This document shows, one piece after another, positions 1 through 8,640 of a stretch of DNA of 37,871 bases. Where the stretch lies: positions 1 through 37,871 of the forward strand of contig CAZILK010000011.1 in the NCBI GenBank assembly GCA_964540135.1, written 5' to 3'. The translations under genes and the position numbers were made by a program. Under the pieces are notes generated by a model. The model was not told the DNA's origin and made no database searches. It saw only the letters and a list, made by a program, of their open reading frames with translations. Position 1 is the stretch's first letter; the number at the start of each line of letters is the position of its first letter. This DNA comes from CAZCAQ01 sp964540135. GTDB lineage: Bacteria; Patescibacteriota; WWE3; UBA101185; UBA10185.

Positions 1-808
1 TACTTTTAATGCCGTGATTGTTAAGCCAGTAGTCCTCAACATATTTAACTGTTTCTGGATCCATCTGTTCTTTGGTTGTTTCCCAAGATCCGCTTTCTAC
101 AGATTGCTTGTATGCATTTGCAGCAAGCTTTTCATACCCTGGGATAAATTTTTTTACAAGTCCCGGATTAATATGATATACCTTGTTGCTACCTTCTTTG
201 GGGGTAAAGACTGACTTATTATGCTCAAAAGTATGCGAGATGAGATCTATTATGGTTTTAACTACCGTGAGTACTAGAAGTGGGCCAATAGAGGTGCCGT
301 TACTGTTTACAATCAGAGTACTACCAAATATTACAGTTAGATGCATAACTATAACTCTTTTGTAAGGAGCTAAAAACAGATCTTCTTGACTCTTTGTTTC
401 GTATTCTTTGCCAGTAATGTAGTTTGTAAAAAAAGAGATTCCGTGACTCACAATCAAAAAAAGTGCTCCCGCTAAGACTGCGCCGTTAATACTCAAGCTC
501 TTAGCAATTGTTGTAAACAAGAACGCTCCGTGCACAATCGTGAACAATCCGTAGTGCATGGTAAAGAATAGTATGAAGCCTTTTTTACTGAAATCCTTAG
601 TAATCTTTCCATTAATTGTTACAGTAATTCCCCCTGTATTTGGTTTTTTTGCATACACCATTTTTAGAATGTTGTAAGATCCGATAACTACATTTTCCGC
701 CCAGTATATGAATAGAATGCTGGCCAGATCCCAACCAAAAAATAAAACTCCAACAAGAGGGTACAAGTTTGCAAGGATTAACAGGGTACTTGAGGGTTTA
801 ATTCTCAT
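1..808 (-). CDS. DUF6498-type integral membrane protein (3' end off the left edge)
   Basis: Read on the minus strand from the ATG at 806-808, this frame stays open to the window edge (269 codons), so the C-terminus is missing. The first 40 residues contain GWDLASILFIYWAENVVIG, which matches my memory of the DUF6498 signature (W-D-x-x-x-I-L-x-x-Y-W-x-E-N). About five hydrophobic segments follow, then a hydrophilic tail that starts near residue 215. The function of the family is unknown. A TATACT hexamer (815-820) ends 6 nt before the ATG, which fixes the start and predicts a leaderless mRNA. It is transcribed in the same direction as the sugar dehydrogenase upstream, with about 60 nt between them and its own promoter. 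Family assignment is by eye. Confidence 0.75.
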   Translation of the reverse strand, partial: MRIKPSSTLLILANLYPLVGVLFFGWDLASILFIYWAENVVIGSYNILKMVYAKKPNTGGITVTINGKITKDFSKKGFILFFTMHYGLFTIVHGAFLFTTIAKSLSINGAVLAGALFLIVSHGISFFTNYITGKEYETKSQEDLFLAPYKRVIVMHLTVIFGSTLIVNSNGTSIGPLLVLTVVKTIIDLISHTFEHNKSVFTPKEGSNKVYHINPGLVKKFIPGYEKLAANAYKQSVESGSWETTKEQMDPETVKYVEDYWLNNHGIKS

Positions 809-869
809 GTTCTAAGTATAGATAATACAAACGCTATGTGCTAGCTTAATGGGATCAAGAAATCTTTGA

Positions 870-2036
870 TTACCTAAAGATTTGTGGATTTATCCGTATT
901 ATTTTATCGTCCCCGTACTTCTTTTGGCCTCTGCCATCGGTATTACTGGTTGTAATATATAGATAGTTATCAGGGCCAAGAGCAACAGCTCTAATTCGGC
1001 CATATTCTTCTTTGAAGTGAGTTACAAGCTTAAGCTTGTTGTCGGCAAGTATCTTTGCTTCGTATAATGCCTCACCTCTAAGTCCTGAAAAGAATAAGCT
1101 ATTGTCCCAATAAACCATACCTGACGGTGCCCAGGTATCTTGTTGTCCGGAGCTTAAAATTGCAGGTTTAGACTTATCACTCGATTCCGTACCTTTAAAT
1201 GCCGGCCAACCGTAGTTGCCGCCTTTTGAAATACTATTTATTTCATCAAAACCAGTTTGAATACCAGACGGCCCGTGCTCTGTTTCCCAGAGTGTGCCGT
1301 TCGTATCCCAGGCAAGACCTTGAGGATTTCTATGTCCTAAAGAGTAGACCTCGTTCTTAAAAGGATTGTCCGAAGGGATACTACCGTTATCTGTAACTCG
1401 AAGTATTTTTCCACTAAGCGATGATGTATCTTGTGCGGATTCCTCGATTTGTGCATCTCCAGTTGTAATATATAAATAGCCCTCTGGTCCAAACTTTATC
1501 CTACCCCCATCGTGGAATATTGATCCTTTTATATTATCAACAATGACCTTTTTATTATCAAGCGTATCACCAATAAGAGTATATCTTTCTACCCTATTAG
1601 ATATTCCGTTACTATCTTCTGTTGTTAGGTATAAATAGATAAACCTGTTTTCAAAAAATTTGGGATGTATTGCAAGCCCAAGAAGCCCTCCTTCACCAAT
1701 ATGTTTAACACCTTCGATTTCTTTTAGTACTTTTGTCTCAGTTCCTATTTTCAAGAGCTCTCCAGATCTTTGAGTTACAAGCATCTCCTTATTTGGTAAA
1801 AAGGCTAATTCCCAAGGTACATTCAAATTTTCAGCAATAACTTCAATGTCTTTTTTTGTTTGTATTGTTTTTTGTTTTTCATCGTTAGCCTCTTTATTAT
1901 CAGTCTCTTGAATAGAATTTACTTTTGGAGTTTGTCTTGGAGTAAAAAATAGAGGCATTAGCCTATCTTTTGTAAGAAATAAAAGAATACCTAGAATTAC
2001 CATAAGAGATAGTAAATAGATAATGTTCTTTCTCAT
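870..2036 (-). CDS. PQQ-dependent sugar dehydrogenase-like protein (glucose/sorbosone dehydrogenase family), membrane-anchored
   Basis: A 388-aa protein with an N-terminal hydrophobic helix (residues about 4-23: IIYLLSLMVILGILLFL), a charged linker, and a six-bladed beta-propeller of the soluble aldose sugar dehydrogenase family (GSDH). Hallmarks seen are NVPWELAFLPN, a VTQRSGEL blade, GEGGLLGLAIHPKF, FHDGGRIKFGPEGYLYITTGD, GHRNPQGLAWD, EHGPSG and GGNYGWPAF, ending in blades with LGPDNYLYITTSN. The conserved His, Arg and Asn positions that bind PQQ and substrate in the family appear present. It should face outside the membrane. CPR bacteria do not generally make PQQ, so the cofactor would have to be scavenged. 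The longer start at 2054 is unlikely: TATCTT (2043-2048) ends 6 nt before the ATG at 2036, which predicts a leaderless mRNA. Confidence 0.87.
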   Translation of the reverse strand: MRKNIIYLLSLMVILGILLFLTKDRLMPLFFTPRQTPKVNSIQETDNKEANDEKQKTIQTKKDIEVIAENLNVPWELAFLPNKEMLVTQRSGELLKIGTETKVLKEIEGVKHIGEGGLLGLAIHPKFFENRFIYLYLTTEDSNGISNRVERYTLIGDTLDNKKVIVDNIKGSIFHDGGRIKFGPEGYLYITTGDAQIEESAQDTSSLSGKILRVTDNGSIPSDNPFKNEVYSLGHRNPQGLAWDTNGTLWETEHGPSGIQTGFDEINSISKGGNYGWPAFKGTESSDKSKPAILSSGQQDTWAPSGMVYWDNSLFFSGLRGEALYEAKILADNKLKLVTHFKEEYGRIRAVALGPDNYLYITTSNTDGRGQKKYGDDKIIRINPQIFR

Positions 2037-2143
2037 ACAAACAAGATAGCACACCCTTATTTAATTTAAAAACTAACTTATTTATGAAAAGCAGCAACTT
2101 CACCCAGATGTTCGATTTATCTATCGTTTGGTATAATAACCAA

Positions 2144-2593
2144 ATGATTACACTTCATTATTCAATAAGTATCAATGCTCCTTTAGAAAAAGTTTGGAAT
2201 ACCATGCTTGATGACAAAACTTACAGAGAGTGGACCAGTGTTTTTATGCCAGGATCATATTATGACGGGAGTTGGGAAAAGGGTAGCATTATTAAGTTTT
2301 TAGCTCCTGATGAAGACGGAAAGCTGGGAGGCATGCTTGGTAAAATTGCTGCTAACAGACCGCATGAATTTATTTCAATCGAGTATCTAGGCATGGTTCT
2401 TAATGGAGTTGAGGATACAACTAGTGAAGAAGTAAAAAAGTGGGTAGGATCTCATGAAGAATACTCATTTGTTCATATAAACGGAGTAACAGAAGTGCAT
2501 GTAACACTAGACTTGGCAGAAGATATGGCTGATATGTTTAATGACTCTTGGCCTAAAGCACTTGCGAAACTTAAAGATCTTTGCGAAAAATGA
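2144..2593 (+). CDS. SRPBCC (START/AHSA1-like) domain protein
   Basis: A 149-aa protein with the helix-grip fold of the SRPBCC superfamily: ITLHYSISINAPLEKVWNTMLDDKTYREWTSVF at the N-terminus, a central ISIEYLGMV strand, and a C-terminal helix (WPKALAKLKDLCEK). Members bind small hydrophobic ligands; no ligand can be inferred here. An upstream in-frame ATG at 2084 would add 20 residues, but TATAAT (2132-2137) ends exactly 6 nt before the ATG at 2144, so the shorter start fits the leaderless promoter pattern of this window. Its stop overlaps the ATG of the DUF1801 gene (ATGA), so the two are probably co-translated. Confidence 0.85.
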   Translation: MITLHYSISINAPLEKVWNTMLDDKTYREWTSVFMPGSYYDGSWEKGSIIKFLAPDEDGKLGGMLGKIAANRPHEFISIEYLGMVLNGVEDTTSEEVKKWVGSHEEYSFVHINGVTEVHVTLDLAEDMADMFNDSWPKALAKLKDLCEK

Positions 2594-3012
2594 ACATGTT
2601 TAAGTCGGTTACGGCAAAAACAGTATCAGAGTATTTAGAGTTGCTTCCAATAGAGCGCCAAGCTCAAATTAACTTCCTCCACTCATATATCCAAAAGAGC
2701 GTTCCCAGTTTGAAAGTATACTTTGCTTCAAATATGCTTGGTTACGGTAGCTTTAAATACAAAAATTCCAAAAAAGAACTACTTGATTGGCCAGTCATCG
2801 CTCTTGCGAGCCAAAAGAATTATATAAGTATTTATGTATGTGCAGTAAAAGATGGGGTTTATCTTGCTGAAAAGTATAAAGACAAACTTGGTAAAGTATC
2901 TGTTGGTAAAAGCTGCATTAGATTTAAAGATGTCGTCGATTTAAACCTTGATACTCTCAAAGAGGTGCTGCTCCTCGCTGAGAAATCCCCAGGACTTGTG
3001 AGTAATAACTGA
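2590..3012 (+). CDS. DUF1801 (YdhG-like) protein
   Basis: A 140-aa protein. The core YLELLPIERQAQINFLHSYI, then MLGYGSFKYKNS, WPVIALASQKNYISIYVC, and a C-terminal CIRFKDVVDLNLDTLKEVLLLA follow the DUF1801 pattern. No catalytic role is established for the family, although homologues often sit beside SRPBCC proteins, as here. The chosen ATG (2590) overlaps the upstream stop as ATGA; a TTG at 2581 in the same frame is less likely. No separate promoter is seen, so it depends on the SRPBCC gene. Confidence 0.8.
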   Translation: MNMFKSVTAKTVSEYLELLPIERQAQINFLHSYIQKSVPSLKVYFASNMLGYGSFKYKNSKKELLDWPVIALASQKNYISIYVCAVKDGVYLAEKYKDKLGKVSVGKSCIRFKDVVDLNLDTLKEVLLLAEKSPGLVSNN

Positions 3013-3043
3013 TCTATTTGCATCGTTTGCATCTTATCTCTTC

Positions 3044-3078
3044 TTGACGCAAGAGTTATATTCGTTCAAAATTTGTAC
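3044..3078 (+). promoter_or_regulatory. Promoter of the 3079 gene (leaderless)
   Basis: TTGACG (3044-3049), a 17-nt spacer and CAAAAT (3067-3072) lie so that the -10 ends 6 nt before the ATG at 3079. This places the likely transcription start at or next to the start codon and argues against the in-frame TTG at 3073. Confidence 0.65.
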
Positions 3079-3531
3079 ATGAACATCAAGATAGCTGGTC
3101 TTTGTACACTAGCTACAGTTATTATCGGTACTGTAAGTTATTTAGTTTTGCCACTTATTCCTAGTTCAAATGAAATCTCAAATCCTATTAGTGGTACTAG
3201 TTCCTTAGATTCCTCCAATCTTCTTGTAGGTATTGAGACTTCTCTAGGCAGTAAGCCTACTAGTTGGTTGAATAATAAAGTGAAAGCCTTTGAGATGGCA
3301 GCTGATCTAATTCAAGTTTGTGTTGATACTCCAGATCAAGGAGAGTTCGCATCAGAATGCGATACTTTTGAGTATTGGACAAATAATAGAAGTGGTAAAT
3401 GGGAGCTTCTTGGTAGTTTTGCAGACGGCATGGAAGGTTGGAGTTCTTGTTCTGATTGGGAAGAGCTTAGGGTTGCAAAGGGTATGAAGTGCGTTCGTGG
3501 CTCTGATTATAATAGTACAGTTAGCTTTTAA
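3079..3531 (+). CDS. Small exported protein of unknown function
   Basis: A 150-aa protein I do not recognise. Residues about 5-24 form a hydrophobic signal or anchor segment (AGLCTLATVIIGTVSYLVLP). A Ser/Thr/Asn-rich linker follows, then a compact acidic domain with four Cys (VCVDTP, SECDTF, SSCSDW, MKCVRG) that could form two disulfides outside the cell. Several Trp and Gly residues suggest a small beta fold. It stands alone: its own promoter lies directly upstream, and the next gene has another. Confidence 0.7.
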   Translation: MNIKIAGLCTLATVIIGTVSYLVLPLIPSSNEISNPISGTSSLDSSNLLVGIETSLGSKPTSWLNNKVKAFEMAADLIQVCVDTPDQGEFASECDTFEYWTNNRSGKWELLGSFADGMEGWSSCSDWEELRVAKGMKCVRGSDYNSTVSF

Positions 3532-3613
3532 ACATTGCCATTAAGCAAAAAAAGTACTTGTGCAGTTACTAGTTTTGGCGTGAAAAAAAGTTTCGTTGAG
3601 TTATACTTGATGT

Positions 3614-4363
3614 ATGAAAATAGGATCGTGGAATGTATCAGGGTATAGGAAATCAATTTCTCTTAAAATATACGATTATGAAAAAGATGCAGATATTCAG
3701 TACTTTGCATCTATTCTAAAAGATCTCGATCTTGATGTTTTATTTATCCAAGAAAGCTTAGCCAGTGGCAGCAGTTCATACGCAAAGGAGTTGGGAATGC
3801 TGGTTGGACTAACCTACTTACAAGAAACGCTTGGTTCTAAATCGTACATTGAGGAAGGTCAATTCGAGTCTTTAAGTGTTCTATCAAAAAAACCGATATC
3901 AGCTTTTCACGAAATTGATCAAATAAATCCTAATTGGACTGTTGCTATGCCAAATGGATATCTTGCCAAATCTTACGACCGTAAATTCCAGGTTATGACT
4001 ATTAATGATATGCAGTTTGTGCATACACACTTTCTACCAGAAAGATTTTTTAACAAAAACTATTTGATCGATACTGACAGGCGCTATATTGATGACAACA
4101 TGGTTCTTCTTGATAAATTGCAAGGTAATTTTGTATTTTGTGGTGACTTAAATACAAAGCATGTGGATCTAGTTTTTAGCGAGTTCTTTAATAAACACAA
4201 CCTCCTAAACGCATTTCAAAATATTCCAACTCGTCCTGTGCTTGAGGGTGGTGGTATAGCACAGGATGTTATTTGCTTTCCAAAGGAGTTTCAATTACTA
4301 AGCAAAGAGACAATAAAAACACAAACTGATCATTATTTTATATGCGCTGAAATAGCAAAGTAG
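3614..4363 (+). CDS. Endonuclease/exonuclease/phosphatase (EEP) family protein
   Basis: A 249-aa cytosolic protein with the motifs of the DNase I-like EEP fold in order: KIGSWNVSGY at the start (metal-positioning Asn), DVLFIQES (catalytic Glu), FVHTHFLPERF (His), FVFCGDLNTKHVD (Asp/Asn) and TDHYFICAEI at the end (Asp-His pair). The substrate cannot be predicted; members cleave DNA, RNA or phosphoesters. The start is fixed by TATACT (3602-3607), ending 6 nt before the ATG. The glycosyltransferase-like gene begins one base after its stop, so they form a two-gene operon. Confidence 0.87.
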   Translation: MKIGSWNVSGYRKSISLKIYDYEKDADIQYFASILKDLDLDVLFIQESLASGSSSYAKELGMLVGLTYLQETLGSKSYIEEGQFESLSVLSKKPISAFHEIDQINPNWTVAMPNGYLAKSYDRKFQVMTINDMQFVHTHFLPERFFNKNYLIDTDRRYIDDNMVLLDKLQGNFVFCGDLNTKHVDLVFSEFFNKHNLLNAFQNIPTRPVLEGGGIAQDVICFPKEFQLLSKETIKTQTDHYFICAEIAK

Positions 4364-4364
4364 T

Positions 4365-5885
4365 ATGAAAAAGTTCATTGTTCTTCTTTATGTACTTCTA
4401 GTCGTAGCTTTCCCGAGGTTTTATAGGCTTGGGCTTGATATTGCGAATAAAGACGCATTCCATTTTAAGAACTGGTCGTATGTTTTTATGAAAGAGTTCG
4501 AGGAGGGCAACTACGATAAGCTTTATGTAACAGTACAGCCGGGAGCAATGACCATCTACTCAAATATCATAGGGTTTAAGTCTTTGTATTTTGCAAAAGA
4601 TAAACTTCATTTAATTGAATCGCAAGAGAAAAAATTTGAGCTATTACTACACACTTACCAAAAGATTCCGAAGGCCGTTTTACTATCAGGTTTAGCTTTT
4701 GGTATTTTTATTATTCTAAATGCTCTTTACGGAACAAGATTTGCAGTAATATTTATAACTTTATTTTCCCTAGAACCATTTTTGCTTGGGCAAAGTAGAG
4801 TCATTCAGACCGATGCATTACCAACCTATGCAGTCTTTTTATGTGTGATGGCATTAATTCTTGCTGTTAAAAAACAAAAGTATATTTTACACACAGTGCT
4901 ATTTACTTCGTTCTTGTTAGGAATTTCGATTATTGAAAAATCAAGCACATTGATATTAATACTTCCGTTTACAGTATATATTTTCTTAGTATCCCCAAGA
5001 AAAGATAGTCTAAAACACGTTATTTATTTTCTACTCACCCTCTTTATAACAATGGTAGTGTTATTCCCGGCATTCTGGGGAAATTTTGCATTTACTTTAT
5101 ACAGAATAACTATTGGTTCTTACTTACATGGAGCTATAGGTGTTGATGCTGAAACTTTTAGCTTGGCACCAACACATCATATTCAAAGTCTTTTTTATTA
5201 CCTAAGGTTTTTATACAACAAACTAAGTGAATTAAGCATAATCGGCATCGCATTATTGGCTGTAGCTGTAGTAAGTAGGTTTGTGGCTACCAAAGCCGGT
5301 AGACTAAAGATATTAATTGATTATAAAACACTGTTAACTTACGGGCTGGCATTCGTTGTACCTATTGTTTGGTTTATTATTCACGAGCTGTCTGTTAAAA
5401 AGATTGATAGATATATGCTTATGGTATTTCCGTTCTTGATTTTATTAAGTACGTTAGGTTATACCCTAGTTCTTCAAAAGGTCAGGTTTAAGCATTTTTA
5501 CCTTGTACTAATAGGTATGATTTCACTTAGATTATTCCAATTCACCACTTTATTTCCGGATCTACTACTTTATAAGAATCCATTAAGCCTAGATGTAAAC
5601 TACAAGGCTAGTGAAACAGCGTGGGGCTCGGGTAGGTATAAACTTGGGAAATATCTATCAAAGAATTACGGTACAGATAGATCAGTATATATAAGTGATC
5701 CAGATACTCTGTATCTATATTATCCTGGTACTGTGTTAAATATAGACGACTTCTCATGTGAGAAAGTAGTCGACCTTTACATTACAGGTAGTATTAATAA
5801 AGAGTGTTTAAAATCAAGACTCAGGCTTGATTCTGTTCTTACAATTCCTGGTGATATCACCTACTTTGTTTATACGACTAAGTAG
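4365..5885 (+). CDS. GT-C type membrane glycosyltransferase (ArnT/PMT-like, family 39)
   Basis: A 506-aa protein with about 10-11 predicted membrane helices. The first helix is followed by PRFYRLGLDIANKDAFHFKNW, the extracytoplasmic loop 1 position where GT-C enzymes carry the catalytic Asp. A later loop contains GQSRVIQTDALPTYAVFL and IIEKSSTLILILP, typical of undecaprenyl- or dolichyl-phosphate-sugar mannosyltransferase-like proteins. The C-terminal 100 residues are soluble and probably external. It likely transfers a sugar from a lipid carrier to a cell-surface acceptor. It follows the EEP gene after a single base, without its own promoter. A second GT-C protein lies at 20164-21696. Confidence 0.75.
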   Translation: MKKFIVLLYVLLVVAFPRFYRLGLDIANKDAFHFKNWSYVFMKEFEEGNYDKLYVTVQPGAMTIYSNIIGFKSLYFAKDKLHLIESQEKKFELLLHTYQKIPKAVLLSGLAFGIFIILNALYGTRFAVIFITLFSLEPFLLGQSRVIQTDALPTYAVFLCVMALILAVKKQKYILHTVLFTSFLLGISIIEKSSTLILILPFTVYIFLVSPRKDSLKHVIYFLLTLFITMVVLFPAFWGNFAFTLYRITIGSYLHGAIGVDAETFSLAPTHHIQSLFYYLRFLYNKLSELSIIGIALLAVAVVSRFVATKAGRLKILIDYKTLLTYGLAFVVPIVWFIIHELSVKKIDRYMLMVFPFLILLSTLGYTLVLQKVRFKHFYLVLIGMISLRLFQFTTLFPDLLLYKNPLSLDVNYKASETAWGSGRYKLGKYLSKNYGTDRSVYISDPDTLYLYYPGTVLNIDDFSCEKVVDLYITGSINKECLKSRLRLDSVLTIPGDITYFVYTTK

Positions 5886-5952
5886 AATAGTTTTTCTTAG
5901 GTATACAGTTTAGTGTTACCAACGTGTACTTAAATTACTGTAGAATGCATGT

Positions 5953-6969
5953 ATGCTAAGAGATCCTGAAAAGCTAAAGGGTGTTAATCTTGGTGGGTGG
6001 CTTGTCCTTGAGAAGTGGATTACACCTGACTTGTTTAGTGGAACAACTGCAGTAGATGAATTCAACCTGCACTCCAAGTTTAAGAACGAGAAAGAAGATG
6101 AGGTTAAGAATCACTATAAAACATTCATTACAGAAAATGATTTCAAATACTTAAGTAGTATTGGAATTAATGCGGTAAGGATACCTGCTGGTCATTATAT
6201 CTTTGGTGATGTTTCACCTTTTCCAAAAAGTATTGAGTACCTTGATTTAGCATTTGACCTTGCAGCAAAATATAATATTTGGGTACTACTTGACCTACAT
6301 ACAGCACCAGGAAGTCAAAATGGTTGGGATCATAGTGGGGTTGCCGGGAGTATTAATTGGCATAAGAAAAAAGAAAATATCACCCAAACACTAGCTGTGT
6401 TAAGTAGATTATCAAACAGATACCACACCAAAGAGAATTTATTTGGTATTGAGCTTCTAAATGAGCCACATGACAGTATTAGATTACCTATAATAAAAGA
6501 CTTTTATACAAAAGGTTATGCTGCTGTTCGTGAATATTGTAAACCTAATGTTGCCGTTGTAATTAGCGATTCATTTAGACCTTTGAAATGGAACAATTTC
6601 ATGGTGAGTAAAGAGTTTGAGAATGTGCTTTTAGACCTTCATCTCTATCAATGTTTCTCAAAAGAAGATAAAGCTTTGACCATGCCTGAACATGTAGATA
6701 AAACGCAAACAGAATGGGGCAGGCTTGTTAAAAGGGTACAACAAAAAAGACAAGCAATATGTGGGGAATGGAGTCTTGGTATAGATCCAATGTCTCTACG
6801 AGGCCTTACTAAAATTGAGTCTCAAAAAGCTATACAAGCTTATGGTAAGTCTCAGATGGAGGTATTTAGTGATCTAACGGGTTGGTTTTTTTGGAATTAT
6901 AAAACTAAAGATCTTGGCGGTTGGAACTTTAAGCACAGCCTAGAGCAGGGTATCCTTGAGATTCTTTAG
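5953..6969 (+). CDS. Glycoside hydrolase family 5, exo-1,3-beta-glucanase-like
   Basis: A 338-aa (beta/alpha)8 barrel. The N-terminal GVNLGGWLVLEKWITPDLF is typical of the GH5 subfamily of fungal exo-1,3-glucanases (GH5_9). Other hallmarks are INAVRIPAGHYIF, VLLDLHTAPGSQNGWDHSG, the acid/base Glu in LLNEPHD (about residue 171), the LDLHLYQCF strand, the nucleophile Glu in CGEWSLG (about residue 272), and GWFFWNYKTKD. No signal peptide or anchor is visible, so the enzyme seems cytosolic, unlike most secreted relatives. TAGAAT (5941-5946) ends 6 nt before the ATG. The gene stands alone. Beta-glucan activity is inferred from the subfamily signature only. Confidence 0.88.
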   Translation: MLRDPEKLKGVNLGGWLVLEKWITPDLFSGTTAVDEFNLHSKFKNEKEDEVKNHYKTFITENDFKYLSSIGINAVRIPAGHYIFGDVSPFPKSIEYLDLAFDLAAKYNIWVLLDLHTAPGSQNGWDHSGVAGSINWHKKKENITQTLAVLSRLSNRYHTKENLFGIELLNEPHDSIRLPIIKDFYTKGYAAVREYCKPNVAVVISDSFRPLKWNNFMVSKEFENVLLDLHLYQCFSKEDKALTMPEHVDKTQTEWGRLVKRVQQKRQAICGEWSLGIDPMSLRGLTKIESQKAIQAYGKSQMEVFSDLTGWFFWNYKTKDLGGWNFKHSLEQGILEIL

Positions 6970-7003
6970 TTGCGATTGATGCTATTCGTAGTAAACTTTA
7001 TAT

Positions 7004-7687
7004 ATGACAAATAAACAAACAATTCCCATGATAGTAGTTGCAGTTTTAGTTTTATTTCTATTAGGTTTTGTTGCTGTAAAAGCACTTAACAGCGGCGGTT
7101 CAAGCGAAATGAAGAACCAAGAGACTAAAGAGGAAGCTCCCGTTGCTCCAAAGAATGAATCAGACGCGGAGGATGGTAAGTCTAAGATGACAGGTAGCTT
7201 TCTTGATGTGTTAAACAAAGGAAGCAATGTTAGGTGTACTTTTAGTAGTGATGTCGAAGGCTCCAAAACCAGTGGAGAGATCTTCGTTTCAGGCAAAAAG
7301 ATGAAAGGGGATTTTGAGATAACAACAGGTGAAGACCAAACGATTAAAAGTCATATGCTTTCCGATGGTGAGTGGTTTTATACTTGGTCGGATATGTTAC
7401 CGCAAGGCTTTAAAATGAATGTTTCAGAGCTTGAATCAGATGCTGCCGTCTCAAATGATAAGCTAAAAGATTTTAATAAAGCTTATGACTACGAATGCTC
7501 GCGCTGGTCAGTTGATAGCTCATATTTTGAGATGCCAAAAGGTATTGAATTTACAGATTTCACAACAATGCTTGAGAGTGTAACAAAGCCGACAGATGGC
7601 GAGGGATTTGATATGTGTGGAACATGTGGCATGATGCCCGATGCCGAGAGTAAACAAGCTTGCTTAACACAGTTTAAATGTAATTAG
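7004..7687 (+). CDS. Membrane-anchored exported protein with C-terminal Cys motif, unknown function
   Basis: A 227-aa protein. A single hydrophobic helix (residues about 7-27) is followed by a charged Pro/Glu/Lys linker, then a beta-rich domain (about 60-190: VRCTFSSDVEGSKTSGEIFV, DGEWFYTWSDMLPQG) reminiscent of LolA-like or DUF4412-like lipid-binding folds. The end is Cys-rich (MCGTCGMM, CLTQFKC), with CxxC plus two more Cys, possibly disulfides or a metal site. Function is unknown. TTGCGA (6970-6975), a 16-nt spacer and TAAACT (6992-6997) place the -10 exactly 6 nt before the ATG. Convergent with the methyltransferase. Confidence 0.75.
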   Translation: MTNKQTIPMIVVAVLVLFLLGFVAVKALNSGGSSEMKNQETKEEAPVAPKNESDAEDGKSKMTGSFLDVLNKGSNVRCTFSSDVEGSKTSGEIFVSGKKMKGDFEITTGEDQTIKSHMLSDGEWFYTWSDMLPQGFKMNVSELESDAAVSNDKLKDFNKAYDYECSRWSVDSSYFEMPKGIEFTDFTTMLESVTKPTDGEGFDMCGTCGMMPDAESKQACLTQFKCN

Positions 7688-7715
7688 TCAGATTATATCC
7701 TTAAAGTTAAAAATA

Positions 7716-8579
7716 TTACGCTTTAGATGTCTTATTACTATATGGTAACTTTTCATATACAAATACCCAGCCATAATTTAGTTGATCAAACCTGTTTTCA
7801 AGGTCTGCGCGCTCCGCAAGTCCTGTTTTTGATAACTGTTCTTGCCACCAAATACGTGTACCAAAAGTAATATGTGTAGTGTCTAGAAGTACTTGATTAA
7901 AAACCTCTTTATTATCTTGAGCTCTGCCATCGAGTGTTGGTATTATGAGGTACACAATAGCACCATCTCGCATGACTCGCCTAATTTCGTTAAGTGATTC
8001 AGTTAATAGATCTTTATCTATGTGTTCCAGTACATGAAAACACGTCAGAGCAGACATAGAGCCGTCTTTATACGGGAGGCTATGTAAATGACCTTTTTCC
8101 ATATTAATGCCTGAGGAACGAATCTCTTCATTAACTGGTATTTCTGTAGGGTCGATTGAATGCAAGTACTTGGCAATCTCACCTCTAGAAATAAGACCTG
8201 TGCCTACCGCCGTGACTGCAATGCCGTATGTAAAATATCCTAAACCACCACCTAAATCACTGTACCCGTAACGCAGGTCCATATCTCGTAATACATTCTC
8301 AATCGCCTGCTTATATTTTTTTACTCGAGTTTCTATAGTATAACCATCTTTGTATGCGCCGTGAGAAGCTGAGAAATAATTCACATCATGATACACATCC
8401 TGCATACTGTAGTAGTTTACTGGTAGCTGTATAGCTATTGAACCTGCTGTAGGTCCATAGGTAACAAAGTCTAAAAAGAAACCAGGTACTTTTAAGTCAG
8501 TTCCCTTAATAGTTTCTACAGGAACAACATCTTGTTTATGAAATAAACTTTTTCTTAATTTCATACTTAGTAAAATCAT
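7716..8579 (-). CDS. Class I SAM-dependent methyltransferase
   Basis: A 287-aa protein. Motif I is SDLGGGLGYFTYGIAV, and LPYKDGSMSALTCFHVLEHIDKDL gives motifs II-III of the Methyltransf_11 family, followed by EIRRVMRDGAIVYLIIPTLDG. About 90 residues precede motif I and contain a possible accessory domain. Acceptor unknown. The start is less certain than for neighbours: ATGs at 8579 and 8564 are both possible. TATAAG (8588-8593, minus strand) ends 8 nt before the 8579 ATG and slightly favours it. Divergent from the MOSC gene, with only 61 nt between start codons. Confidence 0.8.
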   Translation of the reverse strand: MILLSMKLRKSLFHKQDVVPVETIKGTDLKVPGFFLDFVTYGPTAGSIAIQLPVNYYSMQDVYHDVNYFSASHGAYKDGYTIETRVKKYKQAIENVLRDMDLRYGYSDLGGGLGYFTYGIAVTAVGTGLISRGEIAKYLHSIDPTEIPVNEEIRSSGINMEKGHLHSLPYKDGSMSALTCFHVLEHIDKDLLTESLNEIRRVMRDGAIVYLIIPTLDGRAQDNKEVFNQVLLDTTHITFGTRIWWQEQLSKTGLAERADLENRFDQLNYGWVFVYEKLPYSNKTSKA

Positions 8580-8640
8580 ATCACGAGCTTATACAGGAGC
8601 GTATGGATTAATACTTAGTTTGTTTGTTACAATACTAAGA

